Part shown: positions 1-11,273 of the stretch, piece after piece
Layout of the letters: every line of letters starts with the position of its first letter
How positions within the stretch are numbered: the first letter of the stretch is position 1
Assembly (NCBI GenBank): GCA_000442125.1
Contig: KE546966.1
Location: 458,969-522,968 of the forward strand
DNA length: 64,000 nucleotides
Direction: 5' to 3'
From: Opeltia flavorubescens
Lineage: Eukaryota; Ascomycota; Lecanoromycetes; Teloschistales; Teloschistaceae
Notes under the pieces: generated by a model
Databases searched by the model: none
The model's input: the letters and a program-made list of their open reading frames with translations, nothing else
What the model was told of the DNA's origin: nothing
Translations under genes and position numbers: made by a program

Positions 1-1
1 C

Positions 2-1171
2 TGGGATACGGTCTCAGCGCTGTACAAGGCCAGGAGCAATGACCTGCGGGCCTCTGTTACCGAGCTCCAATTCTTCTGTCAAATGGGAATCGGCGATACC
101 AAAGGAGGGCTTGAATGGATGTTAAACCAGCCCTTTGGCGAAGCGAAAGAGATTTCCAACTGCAAGCGTGTGGTCAGCGATGGTACCTATCAGAGGGGTA
201 TGGGCTGGGTTGACCACAAGAACCGACATCTTGGTCACGAGCAAACCGCCGATGACGAAATCGAGATTGTCTCCTCGGTCCGCAATGATTGGGGGATCGA
301 TTTGGCGGTCCAAGATGACTTCTTGGAAGCTGAAATGACGTGCCCAATTAGCGGAACGGACAAGTCCAAATCTCTTCGTTCCCTGGATCTGGTCTACGAT
401 GCCATTAGTGCCGCAGATACCCTTCAATGTCCAAATTTTCGGACAAAGCTCGGTACTCCCCTTGATATCACTACCCCAGTGATGTCGGAGAAAGATCGGG
501 CAGGCTATATCGAGGGCCCAACCTTAGTACAAGCCGACCTTCTCGTGGATCATTCGGGCGTCAGTGATTCAATCGCAGCTACGTTAAGGGTTTACGCACG
601 ACGCACGTTACGTGAGGCATTTAATTCACGACATATGAGATCGCTAGACGAGCAACATATCATCGACGTGCTCCCTAAGCTAGTACAGTTGCAGCTCCGT
701 CCAAAGCCAGTGACACCTCAAACGCTCTCCGCTACTTTCGCACCCTTATCCAAACCTTCAAAAGGATCCTTGGCCGGTCGAGGTCCCCAAATATCCGGAT
801 TCGACGGCCCTATTGCACCAGTCGTCGAAGACATGGCTCCATACGTCCGCACTATTGTGTCTTATGATCTTCATCTTGAAGAGCAACGCAGACAATTAGG
901 CCTGGCTTCTCAGAATGGGCGCGACGGCAAACGCGCGCGAACGACGAGAGCGAGTCGTGCCGCTCTAGAAGGGGGAAGTAAGGCTAATACACGAAGAGAA
1001 AGATGGTTTCCGGCCAATACAGACTTCCAGTCTATCCTTGCCTCTGGGGGTAACGGATGGCAGGAAGAGCTACTCAGACGGACTGTAGCCGACGGAGGCG
1101 GTGGCTACAATATTGCAGCATCGAGGCGATCGTCCGAGGCAAGCATTGGGAGCAGGGCATCCGGGACATAG
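2..1171 (+). CDS. ELG1: Elg1/ATAD5-like PCNA unloader, C-terminal part (5' end outside window)
   Basis: The frame is open from base 2 and ends at TAG 1169-1171, giving about 389 residues with no start, so this is the 3' part of a gene entering from the left. The visible N-terminal stretch reads ELQFFCQMGIGDTKGGLEWM, which I recognise as the conserved segment just after the AAA+ module in fungal Elg1. It is followed by a GMGWVDH-type segment and a helix reading SLDLVYDAISAADTL, typical of the Elg1 collar region. Elg1 forms an alternative RFC complex with Rfc2-5 and removes PCNA, especially SUMO-PCNA, from DNA after Okazaki fragment ligation. The ATPase domain itself is not in the window. The tail is basic (RDGKRARTTRASR near the end), perhaps a nuclear signal. 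The family call rests on remembered motifs, not an alignment. Confidence 0.8.
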   Translation, partial: WDTVSALYKARSNDLRASVTELQFFCQMGIGDTKGGLEWMLNQPFGEAKEISNCKRVVSDGTYQRGMGWVDHKNRHLGHEQTADDEIEIVSSVRNDWGIDLAVQDDFLEAEMTCPISGTDKSKSLRSLDLVYDAISAADTLQCPNFRTKLGTPLDITTPVMSEKDRAGYIEGPTLVQADLLVDHSGVSDSIAATLRVYARRTLREAFNSRHMRSLDEQHIIDVLPKLVQLQLRPKPVTPQTLSATFAPLSKPSKGSLAGRGPQISGFDGPIAPVVEDMAPYVRTIVSYDLHLEEQRRQLGLASQNGRDGKRARTTRASRAALEGGSKANTRRERWFPANTDFQSILASGGNGWQEELLRRTVADGGGGYNIAASRRSSEASIGSRASGT

Positions 1172-2156
1172 ACTTGCATACATGTTTGCGACGGCATTTG
1201 CATAAGCTTGTGGGAAATGAATGGAACGATCGTAGCATAGCTTCGTTATTTAAATCCGACTCAAATTTGACTGCCACAAAAACATCATTCAATTGGAACG
1301 TGCCGTAGTCCATCGGTCGTTCCAACAAACTTCCCTCCTTCTCTACCTCCAGCATGCGAAAGAATCTTAACTCAGGGTGACTCCGATTCACACGTCCCAT
1401 TTTAACCGAAGGAATTCTGAATGAACGGAGGTGGGCTCTCTACATCCTGAGGACCCCAGCTGTCGAACACATGAATCCAATTGTGCTAAGGCGATAAATC
1501 AAACTTGCAGAACTCCCTCGCCCATGGAAACAGTGGCTCGTTCACCGTTGCCATAAGTCAATTACTCCTCCCGAGCTAGAGGAATAAGCAATTAGGTTAA
1601 ATGTTCTTTACCATAAGCTTGATGAAACAAAGCGTAGAGGTACTTATAATTGACTGCTCTGAAGGTGGAGATTCGATCGTAGAACAGGTCAACCAGCCTT
1701 TGAAGGAAGCTTCTTATGTTTTTCAATTTGCTTGGAGAAAGTAGAATTGGCCAAGGACAAAAAGGAATGGGAGGTGATAATCGACTTTAACCCGAGAGAC
1801 GGAGGACAAAAAAGCAAATACGCATCACAGGGGGACAACCATACGTCAGATCACTGAAAGACGATAACTTGACCTACTATGTTTAAAAAAACAACGTAGT
1901 CAGTCAATTGAATAGTATTAATCGAGGGGCTGATGTCAGTCCGCAAAGGGAACTTGAACCCCGTGGTTGAGATCGGCGAACATCGGCGTCATCATCATTC
2001 CGCCGCGTCGAGGAAGCTTTCCACACGAGCCACACCACATTATCAGGTGCATCAAGTTACTTGCGTTTCATGCCCTAAAAACTCCCCGACTGTTGATCTT
2101 GCATTCATAAAGAGTGTCTGAAATCTCCGCAAGTTTGCAGCCTAGAAACCCGGGAT
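1172..2156. other. Intergenic, ELG1 3' to MVP1 5'
   Basis: There are 985 bases between two tandem genes. I see no conserved coding frame, tRNA or repeat. The last 300 bases are presumably the MVP1 promoter and leader; a 62-codon open frame at 1933-2121 lies there and resembles nothing I know. Confidence 0.5.
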
Positions 2157-4533
2157 ATGTCACTATTCGGAAGCTCCCCACCCGCGGAGCCGACGCGTGA
2201 AGGAAAGTCTCAGTCTTTATTCGATGACGAACCTGCAAATGGCGCAACCAATTCTTCTATCTTCGACGATGGGGACGGTAGCGGACCATCTCCGTGGGAC
2301 ATGCCAACGCCTAAGAAACCGGCCAAGGGTGGTATTGTCAAGACATTACTTCCAGCCACAAATGTGCCAGAGTCCTACATAGATGCTTTCGATATATTAC
2401 TAGAATCCGGGTTTGAGGCTGGTGCGAGCTCAATTAGCCTTGTAGGGGCCAAGAAAGTCTTCGAGGGAAGTGGATTGGGTGCGGATGAGCAAGCAAGAAT
2501 AATAAACATCGTGACTGGCGGGCAAGAGCCATCTGGCGGACTTGGGCGGAACGAATTCAATGTCTTGGTCGCACTCACTGGCCTTGCACAAGAGCATGAA
2601 GAGGTCACTTTAGATGGTGTCGATGAGCGGAGACAAAGTACATCACCTGCTCTCGGGGCAGTTGAAGTAACAATATGTTGGCTAATACCTACTAGATCTA
2701 CCAGAACCCTCATTACCAGCAGTCCAGCAAATGAAGACAGCTAAAGTATCCGAGAATACGGAAGAAAACTCCCCTTCATCGCGTGATACTCCAGCGCCAT
2801 CCAGACAATCTCCTCCAGACGAAACCCCTGCCAAGTCGCGGCGCCTAAGGCGGGACTCTTTGGAAAATCTAGATGCGGATCCATGGGGTAGCCCAGCTCT
2901 ACACAAGGGACATACTCATACCGTACCTGTTCACAACGAAGCAACACCCTCAACGAACGGGATTACTGCGGCAAGACCCTTGGGCGGGGCAGCAGCTGGT
3001 AACAGGACGACAAGTGCTTTCACCACGCATTCAGAGATCCCGGACTCTACATCCTCAACTCTAGCGAATGACGATGCTTCTGCAGGCCAGACAGACGGTG
3101 CCGGCGCTGGATGGGGTTCCTTTGGCAATCCAGGTCAAGGCGGACTGAGTGGGGGATTCGGTGCCAGTGGGGATGATCAAGGATCTCAGGCAAATTTGGC
3201 CGGCAGCCGATCTCTCGGTGGAGGTCGAACCAACAGGCATATTGAAGAGACGGTGACAGTGACGCTACTTCCAGAAAAGGAGGGAGTCTTCATGTTTCAG
3301 CACCGAAATTACGAAGTCAAGAGCGCACGAAGAGGAAGCACTGTGATTCGAAGGTACAGCGATTTTGTCTGGCTTTTGGACTGTCTCCATAAAAGATACC
3401 CATTTCGACTTCTGCCACTTCTTCCACCCAAAAGAGTCGCCGTGAACGGACGCCATCTTGCTACTGATTCCAATTTCGTTGAAAAGCGTCGCCGTGGTCT
3501 TGTTCGCTTTGCCAACGCTTTAGTCCGTCATCCTATTCTAGGCCAGGAAGAACTGGTCAAGATGTTCCTGACAGTCCCGACCGAGCTCGCGGGCCTCCGC
3601 AAACAAGTCAGCAACTCGGTTCAGGAAGAGTTTCTAGGCAAACCACTACCGCCAGACCTCGAAGACTCTCTCCCTACCAACCTCATGGACACTTTTGACA
3701 CCGTCCGCTCCGGCGTGCGCCAGTCCGCTGAAGCCTACATCAACCTCTGCACCCTTCTCGAGCGCCTGATGAAACGCAACGTCGGCATCGCAGCCGACTA
3801 TCTCCGCTTCTCCACCGCCCTCATCAACCTCACCGAGAACAGCGAAAGCGCCTACGCAACCGACACGAACGACGTCCCCCTACTAAACGAAGGCATAAAA
3901 TCCACAGCTAAGCACCTCACGACCAGCCAGGCGCTCCTGGAAGACGAGGCGAAGGCCTGGGACGAAGGCGTGTTGGAAGATTTCAAGAAGCAAAGAGATA
4001 CGCTAGTGGGAGTTAGGGAAATGTTCGACCGGCGGGATCGATATGCAAAGGACAATATCCCCTACCTAGAGCGGAGGATCGAGAGCAACGAGCACAAGCT
4101 TCAGGGACTGATGAATCGACCGCCGAACGCGCCGGTAAAGCCGGGGGAGCAGGAGAAATTAGAGCAGGCTGTTCGGACGGTGAGTGCTTTTCTTTCGCCA
4201 AGATCCCTATTTTCCCTATCCATCTATACATGGCCTAGTCTTTAGATCACATATACATCTTAGAGATTAGCATCTCATATCGAGATTCTATGACCCTGAC
4301 TAATAACAATCACATCTACCCAGGACAAACAATCCATCGTCGACCAACACGCCCGCGGAATCTTCATCAAAGAATGCATCCGCGACGAACTTTTGTATTT
4401 CCAGCAGAGCCAGTACCATGTCAGCAAGCTGCATCAGGACTGGAGTCAGGAAAGGGTAAAGTATGCGGAGTTGCAGGCGGATAATTGGAGNGCGTTGAGT
4501 GAGCAGGTGGAGAATATGCCCGGAGGTGATTGA
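2157..4533 (+). CDS. MVP1: Sorting nexin Mvp1 (SNX8-like, PX-BAR)
   Basis: The CDS is 2157-2637, 2696-4179 and 4324-4533, 724 aa. Intron 1 (58 nt, GTACAT..CTAG, branch ctaat) restores the family motif LPEPSLPAVQQ; intron 2 is GTGAGT..CCAG. The start MSLFGSSPP is typical of filamentous-fungus Mvp1. An EH-like region follows (LPATNVPESYIDAFD), then Gly/Ser-rich low complexity. The PX domain spans about residues 343-458, with the phosphoinositide-binding signature RRYSDFVWL and LLPLLPPKR. The C-terminal BAR-type helical region ends in a stretch rich in Tyr, Gln and Glu. Mvp1 binds PI3P on endosomes and forms tubules that return cargo to the Golgi, in parallel with retromer. One ambiguous base (4491) falls in the last exon in codon AGN (Arg/Ser) and does not break the frame. 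Confidence 0.95.
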
Positions 4534-5942
4534 TTGATTGACTGATTGAGCTGTGAATGAATTAGTGAGAGAAAAGCTGGGAGAGAGGTGGGAATGTATA
4601 TATTTTGTGACTATTAGTAATGAATGGTTCATAATAAGGTGCTTTGGGGATGCTGTTGAGAGTGATATGTATCTTGGCTAACAGGGGCTAGAGATGATTG
4701 GAAGAGAACTTTTCCCACATATGGAAAGAGAATTATAGTATGGAATGGAAGTCCTCAGTATCACTTTGATCGTAGGGGAGTATCTATCGACTGTATAACC
4801 CCATGATTGAAAATTACGATGAGGAGACACCTAGAGATCTTAACCACCTTTCCACTCAGTAGCGTCGCTATCATCATTCGAGCCCCTGCCCACCAGGACC
4901 ACCCATCCTTATCCATAAAGCGATAACTATATACAACGACTTCGCACCGCATCAATTATCTCATCCGTCCAATCATGCTCTCAACGAGTTCCGTAGATAG
5001 ATAATCCCATACCATTGAAGATACCATGCCATATCTTCAAATACCCCTCACAAGTATAAATTGCCGGCACATTGGATCAGGTCCGAGTCAGCTGAAGCGT
5101 GAACCATCCTCTCAACTTGCGATTGGACATATCTGCCGTAGTAATCGACATCAAGTTCGGGTCTCCATTCGAAGTCGAAGGCTTAACTTCGTATTAAGCC
5201 AAAGGAGAATTGAAGCTCGAAGAAAATTCTTCAACGAGGCGGGATTTTGGCTGAAGGAGAATGAGAGTTGATATAATAGCGGGGAGTATTTCCACTCTCT
5301 TTTTTATGGTCGACGCTATTCGAGGAGGGTGTTGTGACAGGCATGCTCTATATAAGTCTTTGCATTCTTCCTTCTGAACCGCCTCTGCGTCTTTAATTGG
5401 CCTTATAGATCCTGGAGGTTTCATTATGCTGGGTGACAAAGTGCCGAATAGTAGGTTGTCCCAGAGATAAGAAGGCAGTAGGACTTATCGAGGGGAGGCA
5501 TTAAGCTGGAGGTTTGTCTAGTCAGGCGCTGCGGAACAATCGATGTTTTCGCTCTCATTTTCTCGCGGGCTAAGTCTTTTTGAAGTTTGGCCGCCCATTT
5601 GACTAACTCTGTAGATCCAGTTGTGGAGGTGAGTGGCTCGGTTTGATCGGGCTGAAGGCAGGACTTTGTGTGTTGGGACTGGGGTACGAGTTGCTGATTT
5701 TTTTTACTGCTGCAGTAGTCGACTGTGAGAGAATCTTGACACCATTCTTTCACGAATAGTAGCGGCCGTAATGGTAGCTGATAATACAAGTTGGGCTTCC
5801 TTTGACTATGGAGATTGTTAAGAGAATATTGACGGCTTGGATGATGTTCATCTTATCCCTATACTATTGGCATAGGCGCAAAGCCCTCAAAATCTAACAG
5901 TCGATGGCCTTCTTCTTTACATAGTAGATGCACATGCGGCCT
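4534..5942. other. Intergenic, no confident gene
   Basis: There are 1.4 kb after MVP1, beginning with a short TGAT/TGAC run at 4527-4548. The only protein-like piece is a minus-strand open frame at 5194-5424, listed separately. Otherwise I see neither coding signal nor repeats. Confidence 0.45.
5194..5424 (-). CDS. Unassigned small open frame
   Basis: Starting at the ATG at 5424, the frame encodes 76 residues. It begins MKPPGSIRPIKDAEAVQKEE and continues with a Lys/Glu-rich segment holding two Cys (CKDLYRAC). The front half looks more protein-like than chance, but there is no homologue I can name. The Cys spacing (C-x5-C) is not the CX9C of mitochondrial intermembrane-space proteins. A second frame on the same strand (to about 5789) contains a charged helix-like run (ELVKWAAKLQKDLAREKMR), so a spliced small gene is possible, but I could not phase the two together. 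Confidence 0.2.
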   Translation of the reverse strand: MKPPGSIRPIKDAEAVQKEECKDLYRACLSQHPPRIASTIKKRVEILPAIISTLILLQPKSRLVEEFSSSFNSPLA

Positions 5943-6677
5943 CTAAGCCAGTGTTATACCGCCAGCGGGCCACCTCTGACCACGGGATATAGTGAGCATC
6001 TCATCCAGGAAACGCTCTGCTTCTGGAGACTGTGGTCCATCACGTCTTATCTCGGTGCACAAGTTGCGGTCACCGCTAAAGATTATCCGCAAACCGCTTT
6101 GGGAGATAAGAGAACAGCATCCACTAGGACAACGGCAGTGTTGAAGATTGCATGTAATCCTGTTGAGGTCCATTTTCTCGATAAGACGACATTGATAAAC
6201 CCAGAGCACATGCAGATAGCCGCAACTTCTTTCATGAACGAATTTTGATATTGCCGCGTTGGGGAAAAAAGAATCTGCCGTCTCGCCGTATCGCTGCCGT
6301 GCCCGAGCAATGGTCGCGTGTTTAAAGTCTCTAGGAAGATCTTCGCAGTCGAAATCGATGGCGATGTGGCGGAACAAAAGGGGTTGAACTCGAAAAACAT
6401 CGTGTCCGATTGAAAATGAGGGTGAGACTACCTTGGGGATTGTCATTCGCCAGATATTCTCGCCATAGAGGATTGGTGATACCTCCACGCGGACCAGCTT
6501 ATTGACAGCTAGCAGCGCAACGTCGAGTTTGCGAGAGACTTGGTGTCCACCCAGGACGCATGCGCTGTGGTAAGTAGCTGAAGTAGGGTAAGGTACTATT
6601 TCTCCACGAACGATAACATTGCAGAAATGATAGATGTTGAGACGAACTTCGGACGGTAAAGTCGTTAGTGTAGTCAT
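5943..6677 (-). CDS. Hypothetical F-box/2EXR-like protein
   Basis: This is a single-exon frame of 244 aa from the ATG at 6677. The frame extends upstream to 6833, but the family-like start MTTLTTLPSEVRLNIYHFC is at 6677. The opening LPSEVRLNIY and, about 60 residues on, LLAVNKLVRVEVSPILYGEN match the layout of the large fungal group of F-box-like or 2EXR proteins: a degenerate F-box helix, then a 'parent residue/ILY' motif. No catalytic motif is visible. Function is unknown. Such genes are numerous, fast-evolving and often species-specific. A Cys-rich patch (CNLQHCRCPSGCC) is present near residue 190. It has no partner gene nearby. Confidence 0.5.
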   Translation of the reverse strand: MTTLTTLPSEVRLNIYHFCNVIVRGEIVPYPTSATYHSACVLGGHQVSRKLDVALLAVNKLVRVEVSPILYGENIWRMTIPKVVSPSFSIGHDVFRVQPLLFRHIAIDFDCEDLPRDFKHATIARARQRYGETADSFFPNAAISKFVHERSCGYLHVLWVYQCRLIEKMDLNRITCNLQHCRCPSGCCSLISQSGLRIIFSGDRNLCTEIRRDGPQSPEAERFLDEMLTISRGQRWPAGGITLA

Positions 6678-7547
6678 GATCAACGATATAGATGGTGTTA
6701 AGAGAATTATTCGTGCAATAAATCCGATTTGAAAATGCAGGTCAAGACTGGGCCTTCCTTCTAGAATGGGTAAGCCAACAATACTGTATGAGTACTGAGG
6801 AGTAGATGGAGTTTCGACAGTATGTATACGCACTGAAATACGTCCGAATCGTTAACTTTATAGAAGACTTGTCAGCTTTGATTACCTTAGAAGATTTATT
6901 AGAGAGAATGGACTGAATGGGAGCTGAGAAGTTTCAAGATTGGTAGAGGATAAAGCTTCTTATAGTGATATGAAGAGAATCACGAAAATCATTCCAGATT
7001 ATATATGAGATTGAGTAAGTATGGTTCTTCTCGGACTTAATTCACGCAATAATGCTCTGCATGGGTCAAAACAAAGCAGCGACATATTCGAATGCCAGAG
7101 ATTTCAACGAAAACAGCTTCCTTATGATGGGTAAAGTGCTCAATTAGACTTATACTACTGCAGGAAAGGATGGTCTTGGTCTGTTCATCTCGTCAAGATT
7201 CAGACTAGAATTGGCAAAATATGAGGCTGAGTCTTTCCAATTGAGGGCGGCTTTCCTCTGCCAGTCTCAGAGGGCACCAAGGGGAGATCTTGAAGGGCTC
7301 AAACTATTTCAGAAGATGTGAATATCGATTATCTGAGGCGTGGCTCGCGTGGGTATCATAAATGTTGAGTCCTTGGAAGAGGCAGTTGGTGCCAGTGGAA
7401 CTACTCTACTCTACGTCATCATGCATGCATGCTCATGCAGATCGCGTATCGCGGCTGCCGAAGTCATCAATCATGTACTTGTATCTCGACTCAAGCCTCG
7501 CATCCAAGGTATTTCTCATTGATTAGTCCTGCTTCAATACATCCGGC
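6678..7547. other. Divergent intergenic region, F-box-like gene and DCN1
   Basis: There are 870 bases between two divergent starts. It presumably holds both promoters. I recognise no defined motif and no coding frame. Confidence 0.4.
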
Positions 7548-8659
7548 ATGCCTCCTTACACATCTACCCAAAAGTCTGCAATACAGCAATTTACTCTTTT
7601 CACAAGCGCCAAGGATTCTGTCGCTGTAAAGCACCTCAAAGCCCAAAATTGGAACGTCGAACAAGCAGTTGATGCGTAAGTTATCTCATGAACTGTCATC
7701 ATTATCCTTGTTCTGTTTTTTAAAAAGGTCCAGTGGCTACAATTGTTAAAAGAGCAAGATTCCCTCATCAAGGGTACGAAGCGCAAAGCTGATATCAACC
7801 TGCCTTGTGATAGATTCTTCGCTTCCCCCAACAGCCATCTCCCCTCCAACTCCTCATCATCCGCCCAACTTCTCAACAAGCTCTTTGACAAATATCGAGG
7901 TACGCTGTCATCTCAACAATGGCCCCCATTCGTCGACTCTACCTAACGAAATATTCAGATAATGCGAAGAACGAACCGGACAGTATCGGCGTTGAGGGCA
8001 GTATGCGCTACCTCGCCGACCTCGGCCTCTCCCTCGACGAACCCGTCGTCCTCGCCATCCTCACCGAGCTCAACGCTCCCACAATGGGCGAACTAAACCG
8101 CGAAGGATTCTGCGACGGCTGGAGGCAACTCCGGTAAACCAGACCCTCCCCAGCCCCAACTCCCTTTTTCCCTGGAAGCAAATAATAAACTCACTTCCCC
8201 ATGTACAGCGCTCTGAACATCAGCGACCAAAAAGCCACTCTCCACAACCTCCGCACCTCCCTCGCCTCCCCCACCCAAGGCCTCTTCCGCAAAACCTACC
8301 GCCACACCTTCCGCATGGCCCTCTCCCCTGGCCAACGGTCCCTCCCCCTCGAAACCGCAACCGAATACTTCCGCCTCCTTCTCTCCGCCCCATCGTTAAA
8401 ATGGTCCACGCCATCGACACCCTGGTTAGACCTCTGGCTCGAATACCTAACCACGAAATGGAAGAAGGCGATTTCAAAGGATGTGTGGGAACAAACGGGC
8501 GTATTCGTGCAGAAGAGCCTAGAGGATGAGAGTATGGGGTGGTGGAGCGAGGACGGGGCGTGGCCGAGTTGTCTGGATGAGTTTGTGGCGTTTGTGCGAG
8601 GGAGGAGGGGGACGGATGGAGAAGGTGGGGATGAAGAAGGGGATTCAATGGAGCTTTGA
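7548..8659 (+). CDS. DCN1: DCN1-like cullin neddylation factor
   Basis: The CDS is 7548-7675, 7814-7899, 7959-8133 and 8209-8659, 279 aa; all three introns keep phase. The N-terminus MPPYTSTQKSAIQQF and the segment NWNVEQAVDAFF form the UBA-like domain (about residues 8-45). Splicing of intron 1 (7676-7813) is needed to read AVDAFFASP. The rest is the PONY domain: KYRDNAKNEPDSIGVEGSM, then a helical block ending with the W-rich motif LDLWLEYLTTKWKKAISKDV. Dcn1 acts as a co-E3 that places the Ubc12~Nedd8 acetylated N-terminus next to Rbx1 and promotes cullin neddylation. The acidic Gly/Glu tail is a loose extension. The gene runs tail to tail into the SAF1-like gene 294 bases away. Confidence 0.93.
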
Positions 8660-8953
8660 TGTGGGGATAGATGTTGAAGTAAAGCACTATGAGATACGAA
8701 CGGGATGGATGGATGACGAGCATATTTCGGTGGAAGATTTTCGGTTAGCGTTGCATAGCACCGGAGTCTTGATGGTGGAAGTGGTTCATTAGGTATTCAT
8801 CTTAGAGGATCTCATGGAGGATATCGATTAGATTCTGTAGGGACTGATGATATGGTCTGTTCCTCGCACCCTTGAATTGGATTGCTCCCGTCCATTTATT
8901 GTCGTCGTGATATCTTTACTTCGTAACCCTTACTACGTTGGACCCCAACCACA
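8660..8953. other. Convergent 3' region between DCN1 and SAF1-like gene
   Basis: This short spacer must contain the 3' ends of both transcripts. I cannot single out a polyadenylation site with confidence. Confidence 0.35.
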
Positions 8954-11273
8954 TCACTCCATAATCTCGATTTCGCCGGGCATAACTCTCCCATCCGCCA
9001 ACCTCAACCTCGGGAACGGCTGATCGCTCCACGTATATCTCACCCCGTCTCCCCCATCATCCTCATCCTGCCCCTCAGGCTCTCTCTCCCGTTCAGCCTC
9101 TACCCTCTCATCTCGCGCCGTCAACCCCAGAAAACTTCTTCCCAAACTCCAGAGCCATCCGGCTAACCCCGCCAACGCTTTCGAGAGCTGATCCCACGGT
9201 GCATCAATATCCTCCCATGTCCCACCATGCCAATCGGGTTCATTCGCTTCCCCTTTGGCTTCGAGAGGCGGTAAAACATGCTTCTGCCTCGCCTTCTCCA
9301 CCTTTTCCTCATCCACCAGCACCAGCGCCGCAGTATGCCACCCCGCGGCAGCGACTTTCAGAACAAAGTAACCTCCCATCTCGCCCTCCTTCGTGACGCC
9401 ATCTTCCCATTTCCTCCCTTCTCTTTCGAAATATTCTCCCGCGGCCATGGCCGCAGCCGGATCCTGCCAAGGTGGCTTATTGATCGACAGAACCATGTCG
9501 CCTCTCGCTTTCGCCTCGCCTTCCACACTTCCTTTCTTTTTCATGTCGGCTAGCCAGCGGTGCATCGTAGGATCGAACCATACTTCGCGCCCAACATCCT
9601 CACCCAGCGTCCCGTTAGAGGACTGACCATTAAACCTCAGACCACGCAAAGGTCCTGTTCCTTCAGGAAATCCTAGGCCAAAAGCGCCGCAGGCTTGGAT
9701 GTCCATACCATAAGCTACTATCGTTCCGTCGGATCGAAGAGCCTGAAAATGATGATCTCCAAAGGCGATAGCCGTGATAGAATTGTTCTGTAAAGCTGGG
9801 ATGATCCTTGGCTGCGGTAATAATACGTCTGCAGACTCAGATTCAGACTCATAAGCTGCAGAGTAAAACGCATCCAACATGCCGCGGTCACCAATCAAAA
9901 CACCTCCCATCGTCGTGAAAATGGCGAAAGAGCGAAAGGAGCCCTGAAGGTCCCGTATTGCGAAGTGTGCATCCGATGGGGCAGGATAGAAGGAAGTCAA
10001 TTCAACTGGTTCGCGTGGTTGAAGTTCAAGCAAAGGAAAATCAGTGCGATGGAGGAAAACTTTATTAAGTGTAGTGAAGACGATGTAGTTCTCGAGCACG
10101 ATGTGATTTGTGACCTGTCCAATTCGTGATTCGAGAGACCCCGGATCGCCTCGTCCGGTAAGCGACCTTGAGAAGCCAGTCCCTGGAATTGTAGCAGTGT
10201 CGATTAGAACTGCATCTGCCTCGGCACTTTGATATTTCACAGCGATTTCGTGTGGCCAATATACGATTCCTACACCACTGAGGAACATCGAGGCCCGATC
10301 CCATCCTGCGATACAAAATCGGTCAACCAAGAAGGTCCATAAAACCAGCGGTCGACATACCTGCAGCGACCCTCTTGACCCTTTTCTCACCCACATCGAC
10401 ATGTAAAGGTTTTATGAGACGTGCCTCTTCCATGTTCCATTGCCAAACTTTACCGTCATCTGCGAGCCCCAAGACGTGTTTTCTGCCGGTAGATAATTGG
10501 GCAATAGCTGTACTAGGCTCATATGTATATCCTGTAGTCAAGGGATACGCGGGTGGAAAAGTGAGTCGTCTTGCTTGAGGGGCGGCTCTAACACGATTGC
10601 GTGACCTTCCGACGCTGCGAGTCATAAATGCTGACATTTCATTGACAGCTCCATAGATGTAAAGGGCACCGACGGAACTCAACAAGGTTGTAGACCAGCC
10701 CCTCCACTGAGCATCAGTTCTCGGGTATCATATTTGTATTCAGCGATGTCACCTAACTCACCCACACTGAACATCGGCCACAATCCCAATGTGCTCTGGC
10801 ATATTTTCAAGCACCACTCGTGTTGGCCATCCTACGTTCCGAATGCTAGTGTCGATGTCATGTGTATTGGGCGGATCGGGCAGTGAGAAGCCATGACCAA
10901 GATTACCGCACCCATTGCTCCCCCAGGTAAATAATTGGGTTTGTGTTCTCAACCTGCGATACAGCCATTGCCAGCGGGCGCCGTCGGCTTGAAGAAGTGG
11001 TTGGGGTGGAATGCGAAAGGTCGCGCGTGTGAGAAAGCGCCAGAAATTAGGATCCTGCCGGTAGGTCTGAAGGGCTTTCTAAGAATCTAATTAGCCAAGA
11101 AGGAACAATGGGAAGAACGGTGTTGATACCGTAGTGCTTGTGAAGGCGAGGAATTCGGCTGCGTCAAGGTAGGGAAAGATAATATAGAGCACATCCGTTG
11201 CTGGAAATGATTTAGCCGACCATCTTCATAAAGCTGAATCACTGTACCTACGAAGATCTGTTAGATTGATCAT
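8954..11273 (-). CDS. SAF1: F-box protein with RCC1 repeats (Saf1-like SCF substrate receptor)
   Basis: The CDS on the complement is 11273-11252, 11200-11130, 11078-10762, 10701-10361 and 10305-8954, 700 aa. The 22-nt first exon joins to give MINLTDLPTDVLYIIFPYLD, a clean F-box opening (LPTDVL, PYLDAAEFLAFTSTT). This is followed by DPNFWRFLTRATF and then an RCC1-type beta-propeller. RCC1 signatures are FTWGSNGCGNLGHG, LYIYGAVN and GLADDGKVWQWN, with a degenerate later blade (GTIVAYGMDIQACGAFGLG). In yeast, Saf1 recruits Aah1 and vacuolar zymogens to SCF for ubiquitination; the substrate here is unknown. Donor and acceptor phases agree at all four introns, including one whose acceptor is the second of two nearby AGs and restores QCGGWSTTLL. 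The symbol is by architecture, not a proven orthologue. The C-terminal tail (about 130 residues) is charged. Confidence 0.88.

Noticed and set aside
2667-2695. A 29-nt intron in MVP1 using the donor at 2667
   Set aside because: Too short, and the 58-nt intron from 2638 has a good branch site and the right phase to give RRQNLPEPSLP.
8220-8723. A 167-codon minus-strand frame opposite DCN1 exon 4
   Set aside because: Composition is Gly/Arg/His-rich and it is the complement of the conserved PONY domain exon.
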